A stretch of DNA of 64,000 nucleotides from Trebonia sp963771985 (GCA_963771985.1 CAVYVO010000022.1:1-64000), one strand, 5' to 3'; shown: positions 50,931-59,921, counted from the first letter of the stretch. The notes: generated by a model not told the origin, from the sequence alone. Program-made: numbers and translations.

Positions 50931-51808
50931 ACCGGCAGTCCTCCCTGGTCGTCACGCACCGCCTGGACCACGATGGTGGCGGGTGCCGCGTCCGGGGCGG
51001 ACAGGGCGCGGACGCGTGCCAGGGGATAGCCGGGCTCTTCGACGGCGACGACCAGGTGGCCGCTGGCCACCGCCATGCCGCACGCCCACACGTCGGCCAG
51101 CCAGCCGGCCGGCAGCGAGACGCGCAGCCGCCGCGCGGTCCCGGACCCGGTCACCGCGAGCGTGCCCCACCCCGGGCCGTCGTGCGGGGTCACGGTCACC
51201 GCGTCGGGGTCGATACCCAGCCATGCCTCGGCGGCCGGGGCGAACCGGCCGGCCAGCGCGGCGGAAAACAGGGGCCGGCGGCTGGCCCTGTCGTCGGCCC
51301 GGCCCGGGGCCGCCCAGGCCGCGCACACCGTCCCGCTCAGCCGGAACTGGAATCCGGGACCGAGCGCGAGCAGCTCGAGCAGCTCGATCCGCTCCACCTG
51401 AAGGCGCCGCGCCTCCTCGATCGCTACCCCTGGAACGGGCAGCCTGGCTCTCCGGCCGCCGGCCGGCCTTGTGCCCCCGGGCACCATCGGCGCCGAGACG
51501 GCTCGCGGCCAGCTGGGCGGGAGGTTGTCGCGCTGCTGCGCGACCTCGTCCCTGTCGACGCTGACCCGGTCCGCCGCGCACCGCGGCCCGGCGGCCAGCA
51601 CCGCCAGGTCGGCGGCGTGCCTGGACCAGGTCTCCGTGAGCGTCACGCACTCCGGCTTGTCGCCGCCCAGCGCGGCGAGCACGAGCTCGGCCTCGGCGTC
51701 CGGGTGCGCGGGCAGCGTGAGCCGCCCGGCCGTCCAGCGCACCGTGTGTGTGCCGCCGCCGCACGGGACCGCCGCCTCCGCGGGCGGCAGTGAGTCAAAC
51801 CAGCTCAT
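50912..51808 (-). CDS. Hypothetical protein upstream of the family A polymerase
   Basis: A 298-residue soluble protein (MSWFDSLPPAEAAVPCGGGT). It is Ala/Gly-rich with beta-prone stretches (THTVRWTAGRLTLPAHPD, GLGVRH-free core RLRVSLPAGWLADVWACG, ATIVVQAVRDDQGGLPVWEV) and no domain I can name. ATG 51808 is the best start. It overlaps the polymerase gene by 19 bp and follows the 51820 gene by 11 bp, so all three genes form one operon. That linkage suggests a DNA-repair or replication-related accessory role, by inference only. Confidence 0.6.
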   Translation of the reverse strand: MSWFDSLPPAEAAVPCGGGTHTVRWTAGRLTLPAHPDAEAELVLAALGGDKPECVTLTETWSRHAADLAVLAAGPRCAADRVSVDRDEVAQQRDNLPPSWPRAVSAPMVPGGTRPAGGRRARLPVPGVAIEEARRLQVERIELLELLALGPGFQFRLSGTVCAAWAAPGRADDRASRRPLFSAALAGRFAPAAEAWLGIDPDAVTVTPHDGPGWGTLAVTGSGTARRLRVSLPAGWLADVWACGMAVASGHLVVAVEEPGYPLARVRALSAPDAAPATIVVQAVRDDQGGLPVWEVAD

Positions 51809-51819
51809 AGTGTCCACCA

Positions 51820-53130
51820 CTACCACCGGACGGGCAGGTCCGCGGTTACCTGCTGGCTGATGGCGGCGGCTTCGATGGTGAGGGCGGCCGTCTCGTGGCA
51901 GAGCGGCGGCAGCAGGGCGAGCCGGAGCAGTCCCGCCGGCCCGCCCACCGGGCTGACGTCTTCGATCGCGCCGAGGTGCCAGCCGCCCGCGTCGTCCCTG
52001 GCCCACACCGAGAACATGGCACCCCAGCCTTCCCCGGGCTGCCGGCGGAGGGGCAGCGGCGCTAGCCCTTGGACGACCATGTGCAGGAAGCTGCCCCCGC
52101 TGCCGCTGCGGACCCCGGCTATCGCCATCCGGGCGCCGTCGAACTCGGGCAGGAGCGCGCCGATGGCGCCGGTGCCCGTCGCCGGTGCCAGCCGCCTGCG
52201 ACGCCCGTAATAGGCGACGACCTCGGTCCACCGGGCGGGCACCTCGCTGGCCGACCCTTCCACCGGGAGGCCCAGCAGCTGGCTGAGTGCCGCCAGCCGT
52301 GCCGGGGCGGGGCTGAGCACGGAGAGCAAGCCCGCCGCCTCCAGCGTCCCGGCCAGTTCGGCCAGGCCTGACTGGCCCAGGCCGTATCTGACGTGACCGT
52401 CGGCTGCCAGCGCGGCAAGCATCGCCTCGGCCCGCCTGGTGAGCAGGCGTTCACCCGGGCTTTCCTGGATCGGGCGCGGCACGGTGCCGGGCGCGGTGTC
52501 CCTTGGCGATGGGGCCGAGATGTTCGCGCGAAGCAACGGTCCGTTGGGGCCGATGATGTCGAGCCTGCTGGCTAGCGGGGGTGGCAGGGGACTGAGCATA
52601 ATCGTCCCGGTCCAGGTGCTGCCGGCCCAGCTGCCGTCGGGGAAGCCCAGCCGGTAGGGAGTGCCGAGGTTGTCCGTCGCGGACAGCGTGGTCAGGGGCG
52701 GGACGTCGGAGTCCGGGGTACCGACGGCGGGTGAGAAGCACAGCGTCGCGGGTGCGAGCGCCTTGTCGTCCAGCAGGATCATCGCCATCAGGCGCGACCC
52801 CGCGGTCGCCGGGCCAGGCCGCAGGACTCGCCACGGCCCTGTCTGCCCGCCCGCCTGGCCGCCGGGGCGCCGCGGCGCGCCGGCCGTGAAGCTGGCGAGG
52901 CGACGCAGTCGCGAGCCGGGCATGAAGGCCTCTGACCGGCCACGGACCCGCAGCGACAGCTGGAGGTCGGCCAGGATTCGCGCGGCCACGGAATCGGTAA
53001 CCGCGCCCGCTTCCATGAGGACGTCGGCCGCGCGCCGGAACCTGCCCATGTCCCCGGCCGCGGCCGGGCGCAGCGTCGTCTCGGCGAGCAACCGCAGGTA
53101 GGTCTCGGCACGTTCGGCGTAGCTGTCCAC
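51820..53130 (-). CDS. Hypothetical protein, first gene of the polymerase operon
   Basis: A 436-residue soluble protein starting MDSYAERAETYLRLLAE. The N-terminal 65 residues are a helical domain (FRRAADVLMEAGAVTDSVAA, RILADLQLSLRVRGRS). The middle is beta-rich (LTTLSATDNLGTPYRLGFPD, WTGTIMLSPLPPPLA), and the C-terminus resembles the middle in style (FLHMVVQGLAPLPLRRQPGE, FSVWARDDAGGWHLGAIEDV). No motif identifies a function. It leads the operon with the 50912 gene and the family A polymerase. Confidence 0.6.
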   Translation of the reverse strand: MDSYAERAETYLRLLAETTLRPAAAGDMGRFRRAADVLMEAGAVTDSVAARILADLQLSLRVRGRSEAFMPGSRLRRLASFTAGAPRRPGGQAGGQTGPWRVLRPGPATAGSRLMAMILLDDKALAPATLCFSPAVGTPDSDVPPLTTLSATDNLGTPYRLGFPDGSWAGSTWTGTIMLSPLPPPLASRLDIIGPNGPLLRANISAPSPRDTAPGTVPRPIQESPGERLLTRRAEAMLAALAADGHVRYGLGQSGLAELAGTLEAAGLLSVLSPAPARLAALSQLLGLPVEGSASEVPARWTEVVAYYGRRRRLAPATGTGAIGALLPEFDGARMAIAGVRSGSGGSFLHMVVQGLAPLPLRRQPGEGWGAMFSVWARDDAGGWHLGAIEDVSPVGGPAGLLRLALLPPLCHETAALTIEAAAISQQVTADLPVRW

Positions 53131-53375
53131 GCTCTAAAGGTAAGGGCGGCACCCGGCCCGGTGGACGGGGGAAATTGCCCGGGCCGGGCGCCGCGGCGCC
53201 CGGGTGGCCGGGGAAACCAGCCGGACGCGGCCGGGCGGCTGGAGCGGGAACTCGCCGCCTGGCGACCGTTGCGGGCACGGGACCCGCAGCTATGTAGATG
53301 GTGCCCTGTATAGCTGTATATCTATTGAAAGCTTACTGAGCAGTATCTCAGAGAATTTTCGGACCTTTCGCCGAA

Positions 53376-53801
53376 TCAGCTACTTACCAGGGTATCGCCC
53401 GTCGTGGCCTGGCTGGGGACGGAGAGGCGCGCCAGCGACCACACGCGCACGACGTCTCGCATGGACAGCAAGCCGACGACCTCGTGGCCTTCCACCACGA
53501 CCAGATGCCGGAAACCGCCGCGGACCATCGCCATCGCGGCTTCCTCCAGGGTCCAGTTCCGCGCCGCGAACACCAGGTCCTGCGTGCAGTGCTGGCCGGC
53601 GAATTCCGCGTCGGGGCTCTCCCCCACGGCCACCGAATTGAGGATGTCACGCTCGGTAAGGATCCCGACGCCCGAGTGTTCGGGGTTGACGACCACGGCG
53701 GCGCCAACCTTCCTCGCCGCCATCATGCGGGCGGCCTCGCGCAGCGTGTGGGCGGGACCGATCATCAGGACCCGTTCGGACATTCCTTCGGCGACTTTCA
53801 T
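53376..53801 (-). CDS. CBS-pair domain protein
   Basis: A 141-residue stand-alone Bateman module. CBS1 reads VLMIGPAHTLREAARMMAAR and VVVNPEHSGVGILTERDILN. CBS2 reads ARNWTLEEAAMAMVRGGFRH, LVVVEGHEVVGLLSMRDVVR. CBS pairs bind adenosyl nucleotides and act as energy or redox sensors; the partner is unknown. ATG 53801 is the family-consistent start. Adjacent hisN lies 128 bp upstream on the same strand. Confidence 0.9.
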   Translation of the reverse strand: MKVAEGMSERVLMIGPAHTLREAARMMAARKVGAAVVVNPEHSGVGILTERDILNSVAVGESPDAEFAGQHCTQDLVFAARNWTLEEAAMAMVRGGFRHLVVVEGHEVVGLLSMRDVVRVWSLARLSVPSQATTGDTLVSS

Positions 53802-53928
53802 GCGCACCACCCCCAGGGGCGAGTGTTTCGTCCCCCCGGCGCGGCGGTGCGACGGGGGTGTGCCGGCCGCGGTCGGCGTCTCCCCAGCTAGATCCCGCAA
53901 ACTAGCTTGTGAACTTGTGATATACCCA

Positions 53929-54738
53929 CTATCCGGGCACGAAACGCGCCCGTAACACATTCCCTAGCTGGGCGAGGACCTCCTCATGGAGGTGGCCGTT
54001 CGTGCAGACGACGCTGCCGCCGTCTGGGGTCGCCACTCCGGACAGATCGGTGAACCGGCCGCCCGCCTCCTGCACGATCACCTGGAGAGCGGCCAGGTCC
54101 CACAGCGAGACTTCTGGCTCAGCGGAGACATCCACGGCGCCTTCCGCGACCAGCACGTGCGACCAGAAATCGCCGAACCCGCGGGTCCGCCAGACTGACT
54201 GGGTCAGCGACAAGAACCCGTCTAGCCTGCCCGTCTCCGCCCAGCCGCCGATGCTCGAATAGGAGAACGAGGCGTCGCTGAGCTTGCTGACCGCGGACAC
54301 CTGGCAGCGGGTCGCCTTGGTCAGGCCGCGGCCGGTCCAGGCCCCGCCGCCCACCCCGGCCCACCAGCGGCGGCCGAGCGCCGGGGCCGAGACCATGCCC
54401 ACCACGACCTCGTCGCCGTCCATCAGCCCGATGAGCGTCGCCCACACCGGCACGCCGCGGACGTAGTTCTTGGTGCCGTCGATCGGGTCGATGACCCAGC
54501 ATCGCGGCCCGCTGCCCGACCGGCCCGACTCCTCGCCCAAGACGGCATCCCGCGGCCGCGCCCGGCGCAGCACATTGCGCAGCGACTCCTCGGTGGCGCG
54601 GTCGGCGTCGGTTACCGGCGTCAGGTCGGGCTTGGTCTCGACCCGCAGGTCCAGTGCCCGGAAGCGCCGGGTCGTGATGTCATCCGCCGCGTCAGCGAGG
54701 ACGTGCGCGAAGCGCAGGTCGTCGTCGTAGCTTGCCAC
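53929..54738 (-). CDS. hisN: Histidinol-phosphatase, inositol monophosphatase family
   Basis: A 269-residue Mg-dependent phosphatase of the IMPase fold. The metal ligands are in DAVLGEESG (Glu), CWVIDPIDGTKNYVRGVP (Asp-x-Ile-Asp) and EVSLWDLAALQVI (Asp). The sequence is closest to the HisN group that dephosphorylates histidinol phosphate in actinomycetes; an inositol-phosphatase role is the alternative. Its place near rsgA and aroA is the conserved actinomycete order. Confidence 0.88.
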   Translation of the reverse strand: MASYDDDLRFAHVLADAADDITTRRFRALDLRVETKPDLTPVTDADRATEESLRNVLRRARPRDAVLGEESGRSGSGPRCWVIDPIDGTKNYVRGVPVWATLIGLMDGDEVVVGMVSAPALGRRWWAGVGGGAWTGRGLTKATRCQVSAVSKLSDASFSYSSIGGWAETGRLDGFLSLTQSVWRTRGFGDFWSHVLVAEGAVDVSAEPEVSLWDLAALQVIVQEAGGRFTDLSGVATPDGGSVVCTNGHLHEEVLAQLGNVLRARFVPG

Positions 54739-54830
54739 CCGCGAAACGGTACCGGCTAGGGCATCCGGCTGACCAGCACGCGGCCTTTTCCGCGCGCGGC
54801 CCTGCGGCCTGTGCGGCCATAATCAGGGTC

Positions 54831-55115
54831 ATGAACCCCGTGCTCAGTGACCTTCCGGACCGGTTGCGCCCGTTTGTCAGGGACGGGCGGATCACGGTCA
54901 TGCCGGCGCGCCGGTCGGCGCGGCTGCTGCTGCTCGACCGCGTGGCGCAGGCCTTCGAGCCCGGCCGGCGCTACGCGGAGACCACGGTCAACGACATACT
55001 CAAGGCCCTGTACGACGACCATGTCACGCTGCGCCGGTACCTCGTCGACGAAGAGCTGCTCTCCCGTACGCCCGACGGCACCTACTGGCGTTCCGGCGGC
55101 ACCGTGGCGATCTGA
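54831..55115 (+). CDS. DUF2087 domain protein
   Basis: A 94-residue protein matching DUF2087: RPFVRDGRITVMPARRSARL, LLLDRVAQAFEPGRRYAETT, VNDILKALYDDHVTLRRYLV and DEELLSRTPDGTYWRSGG follow the whole family pattern. These small winged-helix-like proteins are thought to bind DNA or act as regulators. ATG 54831 is chosen as it gives the family start. It is divergent from hisN with a 92-bp spacer. Confidence 0.85.
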   Translation: MNPVLSDLPDRLRPFVRDGRITVMPARRSARLLLLDRVAQAFEPGRRYAETTVNDILKALYDDHVTLRRYLVDEELLSRTPDGTYWRSGGTVAI

Positions 55116-55300
55116 TGGCTGAGGACCTACACTCCCGTCCCATCCGCCTCTGCTGTACTGCCGACGGCGGGTGCGCGACATCTTTTCATGGCAGATGACC
55201 ACTTTTGTGCCCGATATGTCCGGAATCTGTGGTCACCAGCTATGAAAAGACGCGGGGACGGCTCTGCGCGGGCCGGGGGCGGGAGCTGGCCGGCCCGCGG

Positions 55301-56302
55301 TCAGTCGGCGGCGTCGCGGCTGCGGAGCAGGCGGCGGAGCGACTCAAGGCGGGCCTGCGCGTGGTGCTCGTCCGCCCACTCGTCGAGAGCGCAGCCCTCG
55401 GACAGGTGGTCGCAGCCCGGCGGGCAGTTCGCCGTTCCCTCCGCCAGGTCGCCGAAGGCCTCGACGACGCGCTGCGGCGTGACGTGACCGAGCCCGAAGC
55501 CGCGCACGCCGGGCGTGTCGATCAGCCAGCCCCACTCGCCGGGGAGCCGCAGCGCGACGGCGGACGAGGATGTGTGCCTGCCCCGGCCGGTCACCGGATT
55601 CACCGTGCCGACGGCCCGGCCCGCGTCCGGCACCAGCTCATTGACCAGTGTGGACTTCCCGACGCCCGACTGGCCGATCAGCACGCTCACCCGGCCGTCC
55701 AGCGCCCGGCGCAGCCGGGACAGGGTCTGGGCGGGCAGCGGCTGGCGGGTGCTGATCATCGGCAGGCCCAGCGGCCGGTAGAACGCGCGCACCTTGCGCG
55801 GCGGGGCCAAGTCGGATTTGGTCAGCACGAGCAGTGGGTCCAGGCCGGCGTCGTAGGCCGCGACCAGGCAGCGGTCCACGAACCGCAGCCGCGGGGCCGG
55901 GTCGGCGAGGGCGCAGACGATCACCATCTGTTCCGCGTTCGCGACGATGATCCGCTCAAGCGGGTCGGTGTCGTCGGGCGAGCGCCGCAGGACGCTCGTG
56001 CGCTCGGCGACCCGGACGATCCTGGCCAGCGTCCCGGGGGCGCCCGAGGTGTCGCCGGCCAGCGCCACCAGGTCGCCGACGACCACCGAGTTGCGGCCGA
56101 GCTCGCGGGCCTTCATCGCGGTCACCATCCGGTCGCCCGCCGGCTCGCTGATCAGGCACCCGTACCTGCCGCGGTCGACGTTGACGACGAACGCCTCGGC
56201 CGCGCTCTCGTGCGCCGGGCGGCGCCTGGTCCGCGGCCGCGAGCCGCGGCTCGCCCGGACCCGGACGTCATCCTCGTCGAGATAGGCCGACCGGTTCTTC
56301 AG
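55301..56302 (-). CDS. rsgA: Ribosome small subunit-dependent GTPase A
   Basis: About 333 residues. A circularly permuted GTPase that matures the 30S subunit: G4 VLTKSDLA, G1 IGQSGVGKSTLVNELV, G3 LIDTPGVRGFGL, in that order. An OB-fold lies N-terminal (RELGRNSVVVGDLVALAGD) and a Zn knuckle C-terminal (NCPPGCDHLSEGCALDEW). Coding signal with family-like sequence (SAYLDEDDVRVRASRGSRPR, AFVVNVDRGRYG) continues upstream of the first ATG (56128) with no ATG, GTG or TTG. The best start is CTG at 56302-56300, overlapping the aroA TGA as CTGA. If only ATG is used the OB-fold is cut. Confidence 0.9.
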   Translation of the reverse strand: MKNRSAYLDEDDVRVRASRGSRPRTRRRPAHESAAEAFVVNVDRGRYGCLISEPAGDRMVTAMKARELGRNSVVVGDLVALAGDTSGAPGTLARIVRVAERTSVLRRSPDDTDPLERIIVANAEQMVIVCALADPAPRLRFVDRCLVAAYDAGLDPLLVLTKSDLAPPRKVRAFYRPLGLPMISTRQPLPAQTLSRLRRALDGRVSVLIGQSGVGKSTLVNELVPDAGRAVGTVNPVTGRGRHTSSSAVALRLPGEWGWLIDTPGVRGFGLGHVTPQRVVEAFGDLAEGTANCPPGCDHLSEGCALDEWADEHHAQARLESLRRLLRSRDAAD

Positions 56303-57685
56303 GACTCCGGCTCCGGTGTCGTCGAAGCCGGGGGTTCATCCACCGGCACAATGTCGCCGAAGGCAGCCGGGGGGTCCGGGGGGTCGTCCCCCCGGGCAAG
56401 CAGAGCACCCCACAAGGCGGTGAAGTCCGGGAAGGTCTTGGCGACCGTGGCCACGTTCAGCACCTCGATGCCCGGGACGGCCAGCCCGAGTACGGCCGCG
56501 GCCATCACCATGCGGTGGTCGTCGTAGCTCTCGAACGGCCTGTGACCGTCGGTCCGCAAGGGGCGCGGCGTGACAGCCAGGCCGTCGGGCAGCTCGGTGA
56601 CGTCCCCGCCGAGCGCGTTGATCTCCTTGGCGATGGCGGCCAGCCGGTCGGTCTCCTGCGCGCGGGTGTGCCCGACGCCGGTGAACACGGAAGGGCCGGA
56701 GGCGAGCGCGGCGACCGCGACCAGCGGGAGGCACAGTTCGGGGATGTCGCGCAAGTCGGCCTCGATGCCGCGGATCGTGCCCGTCCCTGTGACGGTCAGC
56801 CCGTCCGGGCCGAGAGCGCACGAAGCGCCCATCAGGCTGAGTACATGCGCGATGGCGTCCGCTGGCTGCAGGCTGTCGGCCGGCCAGTCCCGTACTGTCA
56901 CAGACCCGCCGGTGACCAGCGCCGCCGCGAGGAACGGCCCCGCGTTGGACAGGTCGGGCTCGACGGTGAAGTCGCCGAGGCTGATCGGCCCCGGGTGCAC
57001 CCGCCAGGTGCTCGGCCGCGCCCCGGCGCCGACCTCCACGTCCGCTCCGGCGGCGCGGAGCATGCGGACGGTCATCTCGATGTGCGGCAGGGAAGGCACC
57101 GGCGGCCCCTCGTGCCAGACCTCGACGCCGAGGTCGAAGCGCGGGGCGGCCAGCAGCAGCCCCGACACCAGCTGCGACGAACCAGAGGCGTCGAGCGTTA
57201 CCGGGCCGCCGCGCACCGCCCCGTGTCCGAGAACGGTGAACGGCAGGGAGCCCCGCCCGCCGTCGTCGATCGAACGCGCCGAGCGCGCGCAGCGCGGTCA
57301 GCAGCGCGCCGACCGGCCGCTCGCGGGCCCGGGGGTCGCCGTCGAACGCGACAGACGCGGACGTCAGGGCCGCCACCGCGGGCAGGAACCGCATGACGGT
57401 GCCCGCGTTTCCCACGTCGACGGACAGCGACGACCCGGAGCGGGGGGAGCCTGGGGAGACGCCGAGGTCCGTTTCGTACCCATCAAAAGAGCACCCCAGG
57501 ACCCGGAGTGCCGCTGTCGCCAGGCGGGTGTCGCGCGCCTTGAGCGGTCCGCGCACGACGGAGTCAGCGTCGCTGAGCGCGGCGAGCACGAGGGCCCGGT
57601 TCGTGATCGACTTGGAGCCAGGCAACCGCAGCGTGGCGCGTACCGGTCCGTGAGCGGCAGGGATACGCCAGCGTCCTGAGTCCAT
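56299..57685 (-). CDS. aroA: 3-phosphoshikimate 1-carboxyvinyltransferase, frameshifted
   Basis: EPSP synthase, the sixth step of the shikimate pathway. The N-terminal part from ATG 57685 has LPGSKSITNRALVLAALSD and NAGTVMRFLPAVAAL and ends LLTALRALGA. The protein then continues in a different frame as IDDGGRGSLPFTVLGHGAVR, GGPVTLDASGSSQLVSGLLL and ESYDDHRMVMAAAV. One extra base at about 57270-57276 explains the break. The first part alone would be a useless fragment, so this is either a sequencing error or a true mutation. The C-terminus beyond LWGALLARG is extended by a G/C-run repeat (56366-56405). Confidence 0.88.
56366..56405. repeat. G/C-run repeat element within the aroA 3' end
   Basis: GCCGGGGGGTCCGGGGGGTC followed by GTCCCCCCGGGCAAGCAGAG. 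On the reverse strand it matches the 63-bp unit at 59594, including the flanking CTCTGCTTGCCC. It encodes the ARGDDPPDPP-type tail of AroA, outside the conserved fold. Confidence 0.65.
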
Positions 57686-57803
57686 AGCCTTGAGGGTATC
57701 GGCTGCCACGGGGTGTTCCCGCGACCACGGCCGTGTTTGACGGCGACGTTTTTTGGTTATGAAGTGCCAATCCAGCTTCTACCGGGCCGTAAAGGAAGGG
57801 TGC

Positions 57804-58529
57804 ATGTGCGGTCGGTTCGTCTCCGCTCGGAAGCGGCTCGAACTCCTTGAGGCGTTCGCCGCCGAGCGTGACGGCGTGGCCGAGGACCGTGACCCCGACT
57901 TCAACGTGGCCCCGACGAAGCGGATCTACGCGGTGCTCAACCACAAAGACGACGATCAGCGAGAACTCCGGCTGGTCCGCTGGGGCCTGGTGCCCTTCTG
58001 GGCGAAGGACACGTCCGGCGGCGCCCGCATGATCAACGCGCGGGCCGAGACGGTCGCGGTAAAGCCGGCGTTCCGCAGCGCGTTCGCGAAGCGCCGCTGC
58101 CTCATCCCGGCCGACGGCTACTACGAGTGGCAGGCGGCGGGTAAGGCTAAGCAGCCTTATTACATATACCGCGCAGACGGTGGGCTGCTCGCCTTCGCCG
58201 GCATTTACGAGCTGTGGCGGGACAAGTCAGTGCCAGACGACGACGAACGTGCCTGGTACTGGTCGGCGGCGATTATCACCACCGACGCGACAGACGACAT
58301 CGGCCGGATTCACGACCGGACGCCGATGGTGATAGCGCCGGAAAGCTGGGCGGACTGGCTTGACCCGGCCAATAACGAGAAAGAACTGCTGCTCGCGACA
58401 ATGCTGCCAGCCACATCCCCGGAGGCTGGCGGCCTGACGTCGCACCCTGTTTCTACGGCCGTTAACTCTGTGCGGAACAACGGGCCGGACCTTGTCGAAC
58501 CCCTCAAGGACCGGCCGCCCTTGTTCTGA
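57804..58529 (+). CDS. SOS response-associated peptidase (HMCES/YedK family)
   Basis: A 241-residue protein that forms a thiazolidine crosslink with abasic sites in single-stranded DNA. Cys2 in MCGRFVS becomes the N-terminal nucleophile after Met removal. DFNVAPTKRIYAV supplies the Asn, INARAETV the conserved Arg/Glu, and CLIPADGYYEWQ the Glu. HDRTPMVI carries the active-site His. ATG 57804 is fixed by the Cys2 requirement and by AAAGGAAGGG upstream. The gene is a DNA-protection function encoded next to the sigma-R region. Confidence 0.93.
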   Translation: MCGRFVSARKRLELLEAFAAERDGVAEDRDPDFNVAPTKRIYAVLNHKDDDQRELRLVRWGLVPFWAKDTSGGARMINARAETVAVKPAFRSAFAKRRCLIPADGYYEWQAAGKAKQPYYIYRADGGLLAFAGIYELWRDKSVPDDDERAWYWSAAIITTDATDDIGRIHDRTPMVIAPESWADWLDPANNEKELLLATMLPATSPEAGGLTSHPVSTAVNSVRNNGPDLVEPLKDRPPLF

Positions 58530-58599
58530 GCCCGCGACGCCTGACGGCTTGGTTTCCGTTGTGCCTGCAGCCGCCGCGGACAGGAGGCGAGGACTACAG

Positions 58600-58941
58600 A
58601 TGGAAATCAGCGTTGCCCGCAAGCGCCTTGAGGAAATGCGCGACGACCTGGACAGGACCGTCGCGGTGCTGCGAGGTGAACATCCGATGGCCCGGGGCGG
58701 GAGCGCGGAGGCGGGCGACGCTGGGGCGAACCTGACCGAAGCCGACCGCAACGAGGCGGCGGTGCAGGCGGCGCTCGAGCAGCGAGCGGAGGTGGCGGCC
58801 GCGCTGGCCCGGATCGACGGCGGGAGCTACGGGCAGTGCGTGGACTGCGGGAATGAGATCCCGGCGCCCCGGCTTGAGGCGCGGCCGATTACCACCCGGT
58901 GCGTGCCCTGCCAGTCGAAACGAGACCGCCGTCGGCGGTGA
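58600..58941 (+). CDS. TraR/DksA family zinc-finger protein
   Basis: A 113-residue protein. An N-terminal coiled coil (VARKRLEEMRDDLDRTVAVL, NEAAVQAALEQRAEVAAALA) precedes a C4 zinc finger (YGQCVDCGNEIPAPRLEARP, TTRCVPCQSK). DksA-like proteins bind the RNA polymerase secondary channel; the catalytic acidic tip is not clearly preserved here. ATG 58600 follows CAGGAGG. It ends 5 bp before the convergent methyltransferase gene end. Confidence 0.9.
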   Translation: MEISVARKRLEEMRDDLDRTVAVLRGEHPMARGGSAEAGDAGANLTEADRNEAAVQAALEQRAEVAAALARIDGGSYGQCVDCGNEIPAPRLEARPITTRCVPCQSKRDRRRR

Positions 58942-58946
58942 CGGTT

Positions 58947-59816
58947 TCAGCTCCGGCGCGCGCAGGTGATCAGCTGGGCTCCGACCGAGTCGTCCGAACG
59001 GGCCGTGAGCTCCGCCGCGACCAGCTTGGCGAAACTCCTCCGGTGGCGGGCCAGCAGGTAGCTGACTGTCCGGGGCGAGAACACCGTGCGCGGGCGTACC
59101 CAGTTCACCTCTAGGCCGTTGCCTGTGAAGAGTTCGCGGAGGTGTTCGGCCCCGTAGCAGCGGGTGATGGTGCCGTCTGGCCACGGCACGAGTACGACGT
59201 CCGCGTTCGGCACGTCGATCAGGTGCGGCCAGCGATGCTGCTCGGCGAGCACCGCCATGCCGAGGTTGAGCGAGTCCACGCAGGCGAGCACGAGCCCGCC
59301 CGGCCGGAGCACGCGCGCGATCTCGCCCACGAGCGTCTCGGCGGCGAGCCGCCTGGACAGCGCGCGGTCTTCGGCGATCACCCCGTCGGCGCAGCCGTCG
59401 GGGAGGAACTCGAGGCCGCAGCCGTCGGCGATGATCGTCCGCGGCCCGGCGTGCCCGGGCTCGCCGGGCCGGGTCGGTGTCCCGGGGTCGACGACGCGCA
59501 GCACGGTGTGGCCAGCCCGCGCGGCCGCTTCCGCGGCCCGCGCCCCGGGCCCGGAGATATCGACGATGAAGCGTCCAGTCCCCACCTCACCAAGCTCTGC
59601 TTGCCCTAGGGGGGGCGACCCCCCTTCAACCCCCCGGCGCGGAGCAAGCTCCGCGAGCTCTGCTTGCCCTAGGGGGGGCGACCCCCCTTCAACCCCCCGG
59701 CGCGGAGCAAGCTCCGCGAGCCAGTTGGCCAGCTGGGCGTGGGCGACGGCTGCGTAGAAGCGCGCGTAGTCCGTTGCGGGACCAGTGTCCTGCACGGCGG
59801 CGGCGATTGCCTGCAC
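58947..59816 (-). CDS. Class I methyltransferase-like protein with a 21-residue tandem insertion
   Basis: About 289 residues starting GTG 59816 after AGGAG (VQAIAAAVQDTG). The Rossmann part is modified (RFIVDISGPGARAAEAAARA, TIIADGCGLEFLPDGCADGV, EIARVLRPGGLVLACVDSLN). The C-terminal half is specific (EVNWVRPRTVFSPRTVSYLL). Residues about 40-81 consist of two copies of LAELAPRRGVEGGSPPLGQAE, encoded by an exact 63-bp tandem repeat that lies between helix 1 and motif I. The repeat is inserted DNA, not part of the fold. Confidence 0.8.
   Translation of the reverse strand: MQAIAAAVQDTGPATDYARFYAAVAHAQLANWLAELAPRRGVEGGSPPLGQAELAELAPRRGVEGGSPPLGQAELGEVGTGRFIVDISGPGARAAEAAARAGHTVLRVVDPGTPTRPGEPGHAGPRTIIADGCGLEFLPDGCADGVIAEDRALSRRLAAETLVGEIARVLRPGGLVLACVDSLNLGMAVLAEQHRWPHLIDVPNADVVLVPWPDGTITRCYGAEHLRELFTGNGLEVNWVRPRTVFSPRTVSYLLARHRRSFAKLVAAELTARSDDSVGAQLITCARRS
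59594..59719. repeat. 63-bp exact tandem duplication with G/C-run element
   Basis: Two identical units, 59594-59656 and 59657-59719. Each contains GCTCTGCTTGCCCTAGGGGG, GGCGACCCCCCTTCAACCCC and CCGGCGCGGAGCAAGCTCCG (in order, consecutive parts). 63 is a multiple of three, so the host gene stays in frame. Related single elements occur at 48291 and 56366. Confidence 0.9.
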
Positions 59817-59921
59817 GGGTTTACTCCTGGCCGGGTGCCCGCTCACGGGGCGCCCCACGGGTGTACGTTCCCCGGCTGGCGCGTTCCATCCCTGGCAAAC
59901 CCCGGTGACCGGCGGCGGGCC

